Shown: in pieces, positions 35,911 through 46,149 of the stretch
How the letters are laid out: each line of letters opens with the position of its first letter
Position numbering within the stretch: the first letter of the stretch is position 1
From: Harmothoe impar
Taxonomy: Eukaryota; Annelida; Polychaeta; Phyllodocida; Polynoidae
DNA length: 64,000 bases
Direction of reading: 5' to 3'
NCBI GenBank assembly: GCA_947462335.1
Contig: OX381720.1
Coordinates: 1,371,501-1,435,500, forward strand
The notes under the pieces: generated by a model
Told to the model about the DNA's origin: nothing
The model's database searches: none
The model's input: the letters and a program-made list of their open reading frames with translations, nothing else
Program-made: the position numbers and the translations under genes

Positions 35911-36539
35911 GGGCTTCCTTTTATGTATGGTTCAGTGTATACTAACATTGGTGTCCAGCATTAGTATGGTTCCTCTCTGTTCTGTCATGTATCATCTACC
36001 GGGTAGTATATTAAGGCATAGTGTACTGATCATTGGAGAATATGAAGTTCAGATACCAAGTTCAAATGTTTTTATTGAAACTGATCAAATCTTTTTATAA
36101 CTCACTATCAATATATGTATGCAAATATGTATGATGCATTGCTTGCATATAATAACACATAAAGTGGTTAATGAGTTTATGATGATGAAAAATGACATCA
36201 AATCAAAACTGCATATGTGTAATATGAAGCTGCTGATATAGTTGATGTGAAGAAATCATCAGAATGTATGTCACTGGTTACACGTTTCATCTATTTCTCA
36301 CAGTGGTGAATTGTCATGGTTATTTCTGTGGCAATATCAAGCATGTTCCAGATGGGCAGACATATTCTCAACCGTTGCACCTGGCCCCTGTATCAGTTAT
36401 TGCTAACTGATTAAACCTTAATACACGTTTAAAGCAGAATGTAAATTTATATGTACAGTGTTTTTCCAAACTATAAGAACAATTAGAAGATTCACTTAAA
36501 TGATATTTTAGTATCTTGGCCGGAACCTGCCAGTTTCGA
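35910..36539. other. Right-arm stretch without a gene
   Basis: AT-rich, with no left-arm partner between 16800 and 16900. Nothing assigned. Confidence 0.4.
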
Positions 36540-37235
36540 TGCCACCATATTGCAGGGATCATAGCTCAAAACTACGTTGGGGAAATGTGATATTTATCAT
36601 TATAAGTGAATTGGCATCAACGTAATATATTGGATATACAGTTATAAGGGGAAAGTCCAAGTCAGATTTAATATTTGATCTTGTTTAAACATAATCATAT
36701 CATGTATGACATAAGGCATAGAGCCTACTCACATGCTCTCTCTCTCTCTCTCTCTCTAATGGCGGCATGATGTATTAATGCCATAATGCATCATGCCCTT
36801 GCTTGTCACGATGCACAAATGGAACCCTGCCGAGTAGCTCAATGAGGAGAATGCTGATCCTATGAAGTTGACACAGTTTTGAAGGGTCTGTATGATGCAC
36901 CAATGCAGCATGATCTAATTACTTGCCGGGGCTGCATTGGTGCATCATGATGACCAATGTCATCCTTTAGCAACATGCATCCTTAAAGGGTTCACTGAAC
37001 AAAACTGTATCCCCTTACACAAGGAGAGTAAAGTTTTCATACCATATTGCAGTGATTATTTCATCATGGCTAACTACATTGGTGTAATGTGACAGATCTA
37101 TACCATCATGCGCTCACAAGTTGTCCTCCACTTGTTATCTATTAGGATATTGGATATATACAGTTAATAGGTGAGAGTTTACTTCACATTGGTGGAACTC
37201 ATGTTAACATGATCATATGAGATATGACATACATT
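36540..37235. repeat. Direct repeat flanking a MITE and a (CT)n tract
   Basis: 36540-36725 and 37040-37235 are diverged direct copies (CACCATATTGCAG versus ATACCATATTGCAG; ATTGGATATACAGTTA versus ATTGGATATATACAGTTA; then ATAATCATATCATGTATGACAT versus ATGATCATATGAGATATGACAT). Between them lie (CT)n at 36735-36757 and a MITE copy at 36758-37005. Confidence 0.75.
36758..37005. mobile_element. MITE copy, TGCATCATG family
   Basis: Two adjacent foldback modules. GGCGGCATGATGTATTAATG...CATAATGCATCATGCC is followed by TGATGCACCAATGCAGC...GGTGCATCATGATGACC. It ends in CATCCTTAAAGGGTT. Confidence 0.7.
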
Positions 37236-37857
37236 GAAACCCCAGTTCTATAGAAAGGACTTGGGACAGGGTGTAGATGAACAAATGTTAATCACCATAT
37301 TTTTGGATTTTGTGATGATGACTGCCCTAGGGTCGTTATCAGTGACGACCATATGGGCCCATAGGGTTTTCAGTGTAAGGTATAGAGGCTACTTATAGGG
37401 TCTGTTTATGTATGTCTATGAGCAGAATAACTGAAGTATTTCAACAAAAAACTGTTGAACAATTAGGTTAATGGACAAATATAAGGGATGATACAAGTAC
37501 TCTAAGCAGTCCACTACATACCTCAGAATACATGCTGCCCTTCCAGGTGGAGCCCTAATGCTTTCCCGTTATAGTTGGTCCCCATGAGCCTCCTAGAGTC
37601 AATGGCATTCACAAATTAAGAGACTAACTCACTCATGACATGGGTTTATGATTATTGGAATTCAATTCTAGAAAAATTAGACTTCCTATTCCAACAAGTG
37701 ACAGTAATTTACCGCTCAATATGCTATTGGCCTCTCAAATAAACCCTTTTGTTGAACTCCTCCACTGAACTCTGCAGTCGAGTGCATCCTGAGGAGCAGG
37801 TTATAAATTGAATAAATCCTTTCTATTTTATTGATACTTGATACTTGACACTTTACA

Positions 37858-38062
37858 TTTAAGGGTGGCATTATGCCCTCGGTTGTCATGATGCGTCAAC
37901 ACAATCCTAGGGAGTAGCTCACCAGGGCAAGCATCATGCAGACTCTATGGAGTTGATCTTCTTCTTAAGGGTGGGCATGAGGCACTAATGCTGAACCCAC
38001 AAGTTACTCGCCTGGGCTGCATCTTTTGGTGACATGCCATCTTTAAAGGGTGAATCGCTTGT
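37858..38062. mobile_element. MITE copy, TGCATCATG family
   Basis: Begins TTTAAGGGTGGCATTATGCCC and ends GACATGCCATCTTTAAAGGG. Shares GAGTAGCTCACCAGGGC with 48600 and GGGTGGGCATGA motifs. Slightly more decayed than the other copies. Confidence 0.65.
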
Positions 38063-38159
38063 CAGGATGTGGTGGACATTTCCTGTCTCTGAGTAGTGTC
38101 ACATTTGAACAACTTTAGAGCCAAAAAATAAGCATCATTAAAAGTTGTAGCCAATAAAA

Positions 38160-38770
38160 AAATTAAAAAATTTCAGAAGATTTGAAAGACGATCCCTCAT
38201 CCAAGTTAATGGAGGAGCATTTCCGGCTAACAAATATTGCCCAGGAATGAGAGTTTAATCTGAATGGCTGCCCCTGTCTGGGTTATTTCTTCCTTACATG
38301 TTGTTATGCTCCCTTTGATGACCGATACAGGGCATTCCTCAATACAAATTCATGAAAGAAATTGATATTTATTGTTTTGGTGAATTAAAAGGAATTAATG
38401 GCTTTTAAAATGTGACAAATCCCAATGATATGCGCCCTATTCTCATAGTGAATATAAGGAAGGTTGATTTATAAAGATATTGAAAGAAAAATTGATTCAT
38501 TTGCAGCTCTGCCATAGGAAGAAATTTCACACTGGGAACAAAAGCAATGGTTGACAAAATGGTTCCTTCTCCTGTTTCTTACCATGTCTCAAAAGGGGCA
38601 TCTCTGTATTACTGAACTTTGAAATGAAGTATTGATAGAGTGAAAGCAAAGACTCCCTCTCACGGTCCCTTTGTTGGCCAGAAGTATTTGGAAATAAAGC
38701 TAAGGGGAAACAAAAACTACGGCAGGACAACAAATGATAGTTTTCTTTCTCCTGCATTCTGATACGATTA
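38160..38770. repeat. Right-arm block paired with 15800-16340
   Basis: Inverted copy: GCCCTGTATCGGTCATCAAAG (complement) against ACCCTGTATTGGTTATGAAAG, and GAGACATGGTAAGAAAC against GAAACATGGTAAGGAAC. The 76-codon minus frame 38527-38757 is not conserved opposite. Confidence 0.75.
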
Positions 38771-40526
38771 ATGCCGTTTTCAACTGCTGTTGTAACTTGA
38801 ACAATGACACAATGTCTTTGTAAGAAAGGTCAGTTTTTCTCAATGAAGCACACTGCTCCTTTTTACCTTGATGTGCAATGTATCATGAAGTTTATGGTTG
38901 TCATTTAACAAATGTCACCAAGACAGCTTTAGGAAATAAATCCATTTGAATTTAGGAGCGTGTTTCTACCAAACTAGTGTTTTTGAGATATGCAGCTGGG
39001 TGAATCCATTTATAATTGACCAACCCCTTAAGGGGACCGCCTCAGATGTCATCCTCACTCAGTGATATCCCAATGTGTCCTGACCATCATCTGTACGTAT
39101 AGGCTATATATATACCAATAATTGTTGCAATAGTTCTTTGCCTCTTAGTTGACATAGTTTTCATATGGAAAATATCTGAAAATAAAGAAGCTTCAAGATC
39201 ATCCTACTAGGTGAGGATGAAATCTGAGATGGTCACCTAGGAGGATTCGCCAACTTCCAATATAAACGGACTCACCCAGCTAACACCTCAATGCTTGACT
39301 GTGTATCATATAGTCCTTATCCATCTCTACATACACCTCATGCATCACCACCTGAGTGTAAGAATGACACACTACCTCCATTGACCGGTGTTCCCTAAAG
39401 CTGGTCATCATGTCCTCATCTGTCATCATCATGTAGCACCCAATACATGTGTATGACGGACGCTGCACCTGCCACCACATTGTTGTGTATGATGGACGGC
39501 TTATATGTAGCCCTATACCTGTGTGTTATGGATTGGTATTGCTGTACTGTGTAGCTGTATGCCACAAGTTGGGGCTGGGGCAGTATCCCACGAAGTTGGA
39601 TGCGCCCCAGCCCCCACGAGTGAAATACATCAGAGCGGTATTAATGAAGTTGGCATTGGTGTTTGAAGCAATTTAATGAAGGAAAAACTACTTTTTCTTA
39701 GCCCATCGAATATGGACACGTTGTATTAAATGAGCGGCATTGAATACAGCCTTCCAATGCTTAAGCATAGCACATCTTGTATTTTCAAAAAATAAATAAA
39801 TATCCCTAAGGGTAGTTTGGTGGAGTAAGATAAGTCAGAAGGCCAAATGACTTTAAGTGAAAAGGCTTACATTGTAGTGTCCAGTGTTACACATGTACAA
39901 CTATCCAGTAAGATAAAATAACAGGTCTGGTAGCTGGAGGTTTAGACAAGATACATAAGACAAGAGATAAATGTGACCATAGCATCAGTAACAGTAAGGG
40001 CTGGGAGAGGGATGTCAACCAGGGGGCAGCTCCTGGTGTGTTGGGGGTTGTGTGGGGACGTTAAGCGTGTGAGCAGTAAGACCAGAGAAAGGCAGATCAG
40101 TAACTCACAGCCGCCGGGCAATGTCTGGGACAGTCTGGTGGTGAATCACCTAGGAGCTGGACACGGGCCATCACTGAGCAAAAAACCTCAGGGAGGAGGT
40201 CAGATGTTTCTGTTCCCAGAAACAGGGTATTCAACTCCAAGTTCCCCCTCTGCTTTGAGCATCGTGTTCTGGTGGAAATGCATGCATTTGAATGCATTAA
40301 AATGCAATGATCTAATGGATTTGTATAATAAATAATATAAATGGGATGCAGAACATACAATTATGCATTAAACTGCAGATATACCCACATTTAGCAAAGT
40401 CCCCCCTCTGCTTTGTGTCAACATTGCTGCGGTCCTTAAAGCACATGGCCTGCATACCTACAACACTGAGGGGAGCAAGGAAGGGACAGGGGTCTGTACA
40501 CAGGTAGCACAGGTGGCCAAGTGTAG
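38771..40526. other. Right-arm stretch, repeat 39280-39560, no gene
   Basis: 39280-39560 is a direct relative of 32540-32830 (GTGTATGACGGA/GTGTATGGCAGA and CATCATGTAG/CATCGTGTAG). Within it a CTGCACCTGCCACCACATTG block is followed by a second TGTGTATGATGGACGGC. The remainder up to the LINE has no assignment; a 120-codon frame at 39973-40335 has no recognisable features. Confidence 0.45.
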
Positions 40527-40604
40527 CAGCTAGAGTGGCCCACACTGTCCTACCTTACGTTAGGACTAGGACTCTGCTTAGAGACAAAGGTAAGTTGGTG
40601 CGCG

Positions 40605-43565
40605 TTGAGCTGGACCAATGATTGTCACCATCTCAAGGGTTTTAAGATAGGTCATGTAAATTGTAGGAGTTATAATGAAGAAACTAGGCCAGTGGTACAT
40701 GAAACACTCGAGGCTCTAGATGTGTGTTGTCTGACTGAAACCTGGTTGGACGATACACATAACAATGCTAATATACTCTGGCCAGGTAGGCAATACCACC
40801 GCCTGGACAGAGACAGCAGGGCAGGAGGTTTACTAATTTATCTGAAAAATGACATAGCCTTGTTTTCAGACAGAATCGAGGATTGTTGTGTCATGACGGA
40901 TAATATGGAAGCCCTTTGCATCTCAATAAGAAAACCACAGGTCAGGTTCAAAATAATACTCAATGTATACAGACCACCCAAATGTAAAGTGGCTGATTTT
41001 CTTCTGGAGATTGACGCACTGTTAAAAAAGGTCTATAAAGATCACGGTAACGCTGAGGTATGGCTGCTGGGTGATCTGAACATCAATCTGCTCGACACAC
41101 ACCACAACGAAACTATTGCTCTTGAAAATTTATTGGGACAAAAAGGCCTCATGAGTAAAATTATGGGCATCACAAGGCCCAAAGATGATGCCGGGACGTG
41201 CATAGACTTAATCTACACAAATTGTCATTGTGTGTCGGATAGTGGAGTGATGATTGAGTTAGTCAGTGATCACTTCCCGGTGTTTGCGTGCAGAAAAAAG
41301 GATCCTATTGTGACACAGCAGTTAAGCTTTAAGGGTAGAAGCTACAGAAAATATGTCCGAGAGGACCTTCAAGATCACCTAGCGTACATAGACTGGTCTG
41401 AGTTCTATGACACTAATGACCCCAATGTAAAGTGGGACATCATGAAATCAGGCATACTAGAATATATAGACATGGTGTGCCCAATTAGGGATATTACATG
41501 TAAGGATCATGCTAATGAATGGATGACTAATGATATTCGGGAAACTATGTTGGATAGGGATAGGGTGGTACGGGCCTATCTGAATGGGAGAAGTACAGAG
41601 GGACTAGAAATAGTTAAGAGACATAGGAAGAGGGTAGCCAAGACATGCAAGAGGGCTAGAGGCTCCAGCGTCAAAGATACGCTGGAAGAATGTAGGGGGG
41701 ACAGTAAAAGATTTTGGCGAATTATAAACAAATTCCTAAATCCAGCAGACAAATCTACTTCTGCTGCGTTCATTGATGATGACGATACTAGACACGTTGG
41801 GCAGGATGCAGCAACCTTCTGTAATGACTATTTTGCTGGCATAGGGGAAAAGCTTTTTGAAGAAAATGAGTCAAACTTCATCAGATCAGCTGAGGAAGAA
41901 CTCGAACTTGATGCACTCCTAAACAATATCAGGGAGGCAGCTAGGCTCAGAGGGGAAGACAAGTGGCTCAGTGGCATGCCAACATTCACATATGAAGACA
42001 TCATAGGTGTGGTCAACTCCATATCAATTGAGAAGTCCTCGGGGCTAGACTATCTCTCAGCAAGGGTATGCAAAGATGCCTTCTCAACAATGATACCCCA
42101 GCTGCGCAATTTATTCAACAGTAGTATTGAACATGGGATTTTCCCTGATGAGTGGTCCAAGGCACTAGTTGTCCCAATCCCCAAATCAGGTCAATTATCA
42201 CTAGTTACCAATTGGAGACCGGTCAGCCTATTACCATTACCGGGCAAGATGTTGGAGAAGCTGGTCCACACATATGTAACAGGGATCCTTGATGAAAATA
42301 AATTACTGTCTGATAAGCAATATGGTTTTCGAAAGGGCAGGGGCACAGCTGATGCGGTCTTTGACTTGACCACTGATCTGTACACAGCAAGGGATGAGGG
42401 GCAAGCAATAGGGGTCTGCTACATAGATTTTAGCAAAGCTTTCGACTCGATACATCAGTTACTGCTAGTAAATAAGATCAATGCATATGGGTTGGGCTCT
42501 GGTTTTGCGGAATGGCTTGGGGCATATCTCAAGGGTAGATGCCAAAGGACAATGCTTAATAACAGTCAATCAAGCACAAAGGAAGTCAAATTCGGGGTAC
42601 CACAGGGGTCCATCCTTGGACCCCTCCTTTTTATCATGTTTATAAACGATATAAGTAAAGTTGTCAGGCACTGCAGGATGCAACTCTACGCCGACGATAT
42701 CGCCCTCATAGCCAGTAGCAAAAATACAGATGAAGTATATGAACAGCTACAATCCGATATGAATAAGATAACAGCGTGGTGCCAGCTAAATGGGCTCACA
42801 ATTAACGCCAAAAAAACCAAGGTGGTTTGGCATGGGAGCTCATCTCAAATAAACAGGCTAAAACAGAAGGAGCTAAGGGTAAAAGACTCCATTCTGGAGA
42901 GCCCAGATAGCTACCAATATTTAGGGGTCGAAATTGATAACAAGTTAACTATGTCTAGGCAGGTCAACAACACTATCAGAACTGTTAGCTTCAAGTTAAT
43001 CAATCTTGCAAGGCTAAGGTACCTGGTAGATAAGATAACGGCCCTGCAAATATACAAACAAACTGTTGTCCCCTACTTTGACTACTGTAGTTTTCTATGT
43101 GAAGGGTCCACAGTCACCTCATTGTCAAAAATGCAGCGACTGCAGAACCGGGGACTCAAGATTTGTAAAGGCAATTATGATAGGATTTCTACTATTGAGC
43201 TACATGCTGAAAGCAAGGTCCAGCTATTGGCGGAAAGACGGAAACAACAGCTATTATTACTCATGTTCAAACAGGCCAAAAAGCTTAATTTGAGACCAGT
43301 GGCCAACCCCAGGACTAGGTCTGACCACAAAGTAAAATTTGCTGTGAGGAGGCCTAGACTTGAGCGTTTCAAAAAGAGCCCTTTTTATAGGGGAGTGAAA
43401 TTGTGGAACAAGCTCAAGCCTAGAGTCCAATTATCTGGTTCTAAGGAGCAATTCCAAAAAAGATGCGGTGCTGACTCTGATGACTCGTCTGATGACGAGT
43501 CAGACAGGGCGGGTTCGTCATCCTCAGAATCAGAGGGTGAGGAAGAAGCCGATGGTATAGCATAG
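40605..43565 (+). CDS. LINE ORF2: AP endonuclease plus reverse transcriptase
   Basis: Nicks target DNA and copies the element RNA at the nick. The frame is uninterrupted for 986 codons; position 40605 is a TTG and no in-frame ATG precedes the endonuclease, so the true start is unresolved. Endonuclease (residues about 12-230): E45 in LTETWL, RAGGLLIYL (72-80), NVYRPP (120-125), D157 and N159 in LLGDLNINLL, and S221-D222-H223. Reverse transcriptase (about 480-790): WRPVSLLPLPGKMLEKL, QYGFRKGRGT, D608 in DFSKAFD, GVPQGSILGPLLF, catalytic YADD at 695-698 and YLGVEID. The C-terminal domain has RTRSDHKVKF and SPFYRGVKLWN, a signature of CR1/L2/Jockey-like LINEs. The last 30 residues are an acidic Ser/Asp/Glu tail. 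All key residues are present, so the enzyme may be functional. Confidence 0.92.
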   Translation: MSWTNDCHHLKGFKIGHVNCRSYNEETRPVVHETLEALDVCCLTETWLDDTHNNANILWPGRQYHRLDRDSRAGGLLIYLKNDIALFSDRIEDCCVMTDNMEALCISIRKPQVRFKIILNVYRPPKCKVADFLLEIDALLKKVYKDHGNAEVWLLGDLNINLLDTHHNETIALENLLGQKGLMSKIMGITRPKDDAGTCIDLIYTNCHCVSDSGVMIELVSDHFPVFACRKKDPIVTQQLSFKGRSYRKYVREDLQDHLAYIDWSEFYDTNDPNVKWDIMKSGILEYIDMVCPIRDITCKDHANEWMTNDIRETMLDRDRVVRAYLNGRSTEGLEIVKRHRKRVAKTCKRARGSSVKDTLEECRGDSKRFWRIINKFLNPADKSTSAAFIDDDDTRHVGQDAATFCNDYFAGIGEKLFEENESNFIRSAEEELELDALLNNIREAARLRGEDKWLSGMPTFTYEDIIGVVNSISIEKSSGLDYLSARVCKDAFSTMIPQLRNLFNSSIEHGIFPDEWSKALVVPIPKSGQLSLVTNWRPVSLLPLPGKMLEKLVHTYVTGILDENKLLSDKQYGFRKGRGTADAVFDLTTDLYTARDEGQAIGVCYIDFSKAFDSIHQLLLVNKINAYGLGSGFAEWLGAYLKGRCQRTMLNNSQSSTKEVKFGVPQGSILGPLLFIMFINDISKVVRHCRMQLYADDIALIASSKNTDEVYEQLQSDMNKITAWCQLNGLTINAKKTKVVWHGSSSQINRLKQKELRVKDSILESPDSYQYLGVEIDNKLTMSRQVNNTIRTVSFKLINLARLRYLVDKITALQIYKQTVVPYFDYCSFLCEGSTVTSLSKMQRLQNRGLKICKGNYDRISTIELHAESKVQLLAERRKQQLLLLMFKQAKKLNLRPVANPRTRSDHKVKFAVRRPRLERFKKSPFYRGVKLWNKLKPRVQLSGSKEQFQKRCGADSDDSSDDESDRAGSSSSESEGEEEADGIA

Positions 43566-44481
43566 TCACGTGAATGTATCTTTAGCTTTATGTGCATGAA
43601 GACAAAGAATTTCACATACCTTGTTTTCTTCTATTTGTCATTTCTCTTTTTTCATTTTTTCATTTTTCATCTTTCGTTTGTATGTTTGCTTGTTTGTTTG
43701 TTTGATTTTCTTTTTCTACTATTTTTGTTATTTATATACGGTATGTATGTATGTTGGTAAATCGCGTACCTGTTTGGAAACCCTTACATTCGTAGTCTGA
43801 AACTATACTGTCATTGTTTTTGGTATTTTGTCGGGGACCCACACACCATCACACACACACAACTAGCTTTCTACTGTTTATTACTATATCTTGATTGTTA
43901 CTATTATCATTATCACTGCTATTTAAGTTTCATGTTGTAATTTCATGTTGTTTTTTCTCCGTATTGTATTTTGTCACTGGACGTATATGTATCGTACCGG
44001 TAGACCACTGGAAACAGAGTCAATATCATAGATATGATGATACAGTCAACAGCCTATCAGGCATGAAAGACTCCATTAATCAAATCATATTTGGTGAAGA
44101 GTCAATTATGATATATATATATTTGATTATTATGCCATCTGGACACTATTACTTAATTGTTGTCGTTGAACCAACACCACTAGTATTATGTATCATATAT
44201 GTAGAATATTTATTTATGTCTACCTAGAAGCCCATATGAGACGATGTGAACTTACACACCTTAACCGTGATTCTATATAATAATCACAGTGTCAAGCTTG
44301 GACTAAACACAAAATGGTCAAAATGCTAATGTCAAGCATGCATGAAATGGAACGCTTGAATTTTTCTCTCTGAATATCACACTTTCCTTCAGTTACAAAT
44401 GAAAACATCACACGGCCTTGTACCATGTAATACTTTGTAATAAAAGAGTCTCGTTTAGAGCTCACTGAAACGAAAAAAAAA
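43566..44481 (+). other. LINE 3' UTR and terminus
   Basis: T-rich after the stop codon, including TTTG repeats and ACACACAC at 43852-43860. The last 90 bp (TTACAAATGAAAACATCACA to the A-run) match 15320-15403, marking the reverse transcriptase recognition end. The 110-codon frame 43895-44227 lies wholly in this UTR and is not a gene. Confidence 0.8.
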
Positions 44482-44846
44482 GTGTTTACCTACAGCGTAC
44501 ATTACAATATATGGGTACCCATTGGATGAGGGACTGTTCTGTCACCTAAACCACAGATGTGTCAAGACCAGACACTACTGGCAATTTTGTAGGGAACATA
44601 ACAGGTCCCTGGAACTATGGTATACAACTATTACTCATACCCAGCAGCATCAAGAGGAGATCTAAAATATAAACTGAACAGTTTGTGTGACAGGGGCAGG
44701 TGTGAGGGAGAACTACATGGACCAAGGTTCAAGTAGTCTCATTAACACAGCACCATAACTGGTGAGGGCACTTGTATTTATGTCTTTAGTTCTCTGAGTT
44801 GTTTGCACAGATGTTCTGCTTGTTTTCTCAGTTACAATGGTAATTT

Positions 44847-44961
44847 TCTTTATATATTTCATCATATCTAAAGAGGTGTGAGTGGATCCTTTTTAAAGAC
44901 CGGTGTACCAAGGATCTACTTACACCCCTGTCTACTAGCGATATGATGAAATATATAAAGA
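44847..44961. mobile_element. Perfect-ended foldback element
   Basis: TCTTTATATATTTCATCATATC (44847-44868) and its exact 22-bp complement (44940-44961). A second inner stem pairs AGGTGTGAGTGGATCCTT with AAGGATCTACTTACACCCCT. Total about 115 bp with a short loop near GACCGGTGTACC. It could be a small MITE or encode a hairpin RNA. Confidence 0.75.
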
Positions 44962-44994
44962 TTGATAGATTGATATCAGAAAATCTTCTTCCAT

Positions 44995-45125
44995 ATAGCA
45001 TATAAAAACCAATCTATTAAAAGATGCATTCATGTCAATCTCTGATGTTATACTCTGCCTGTACAACAAATGTCTTATGTCAAGCACCTTCCCCTCTAAA
45101 TGGAAGGCCGGCACAATGGTACTTC
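44995..45125 (+). pseudogene. Fragment of a second LINE reverse transcriptase
   Basis: In the frame through 45017-45125 the translation reads LLKDAFMSISDVILCLYN, then SSTFPSKWKAGTMVLLPKK. This is the conserved N-terminal RT motif in which a Phe-Pro-x-x-Trp-Lys step precedes a V-x-x-(P/L)-K-K block. It differs from the corresponding EHGIFPDEWSKALVVPIPK of the intact LINE, so it is another family. A stop lies upstream in the same frame and a MITE abuts the downstream end; only about 40 residues remain. Confidence 0.55.
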
Positions 45126-45129
45126 TCCC

Positions 45130-46040
45130 TAAGAAGGCTAATTCATTGATGCCCCTTTATGCATCATGGCCTGGTGACTTACTGCATTGGTGCATCATGA
45201 CAACAAATGTTGTCTTTAAGTGACATTCATCCTTAAAGAGTTAACAAAACCTTACAATGCGCCCAAAGTGTCTTGTGGGGAGATGTGGGGAGATGCTCAA
45301 GTTGCAGCTACAACAAGCATGTGTGTGACGAATGATGAGCTGTGACCACATACATGAAAGTAGATTGATTTAACCCCTTAACAAGACATTTGCTTAAAGA
45401 TTACATTTATTGTCATGATGCACCAATGCAGCCCTTGGGAATGAGTAGCAGGTGCCACAGTGATATTACAGTCAAGGACATGATACATGGCTGCATTATG
45501 CCTCCCTCAGAGGGCTGAACGGTTCAAGGTGCAGGTGTGACAATGTGTTTGGCTCAAGCTGATAAACAACAGGTAATCCGATAGGGTCCATAGCTCAGAA
45601 ACCAACAGGAGCCAATAGGGATTGTATTACCTTCCCATCAGCGTATCATATTGGCCATAGACTGTCCCGGTAGATTGCCTTCCCAACCATCAACAACAGT
45701 CCAAAATAGGAAAAGCTTTAAACTGTAAAGAGTTACTAGATGATTTTTTTTACCTCAATGTATATTAAACATTTCAAAAGTAACATTCAAACTTAACCCA
45801 GCTCCTGTTACCACTCTAGCTGTCCTACATATTATAATTGTTATGTGTGGCATGTGTCTAACGTCATCATTGTTATCGTGATATACCAATGCAGCCCGAG
45901 TGGAGTGTCTCAACCCTGTATGTTCAGCATGATGCTTAAATGCAGCACTGGTGAGCCACTAGCCAGGGCTGTATTCATGTATCATGACGGCAAAGGGCAT
46001 AGCACATTAAAGTACTTTACAGTCCTTAAATGGTTAACAC
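45130..46040. mobile_element. Cluster of three MITE copies, TGCATCATG family
   Basis: Copies at about 45130-45245 (ATGCATCATGGCC...TTGGTGCATCATGACA, ending ATCCTTAAAGAGTTAA), 45375-45530 (CATGATGCACCAATGCAGCC...GGCTGCATTATGCC) and 45870-46035 (ATACCAATGCAGCCC...GTATTCATGTATCATGACGGC). All have inverted GCATCATG-type modules. Confidence 0.65.
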
Positions 46041-46149
46041 AGATACAGCTGCATTATGCACCTCTATTGCTCTATTATCTATGATTTATGTGACCAGTGT
46101 GCTGGCCTTGATTGGGCTAGATCATCAAAAAGCGTACCAGACATAAAGG

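Larger units (their letters stand above)
40527..44481 (+). mobile_element. LINE retrotransposon, CR1/L2/Jockey group
   Basis: Holds one long ORF2-type frame, a 0.9-kb 3' UTR and an A-rich end (GAAACGAAAAAAAAA, 44467-44481). The 3' terminus is confirmed by the truncated copy ending at 15403. The 5' limit is uncertain: the frame is open from 40527 after a TAG at 40524, and no ORF1 is visible upstream, so the element may be slightly 5'-truncated or belong to a family without ORF1. A pyrimidine-rich (TTTG)n-like stretch is at 43681-43703. It sits only in the right arm. Confidence 0.88.

Noticed and set aside
36830..36860. GAGTAGCTCAATGAGGAGAA resembling a tRNA D-arm
   Set aside because: It is part of the repeated MITE core (GAGTAGCTCACCAGGGC in sister copies), with no B box downstream.
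39973..40335. 120-codon ORF upstream of the LINE as a possible ORF1
   Set aside because: No zinc-knuckle, coiled coil or esterase signature, and it is out of register with the LINE frame; nothing links it to the element.
40527..43565. Retroviral or endogenous viral pol gene
   Set aside because: The endonuclease is of the apurinic (LINE) type and the RT lacks protease, RNase H or integrase neighbours and LTRs.
43895..44227. 110-codon ORF after the LINE
   Set aside because: Lies wholly within the LINE 3' UTR, which is confirmed by the truncated copy; no similarity to any protein family.
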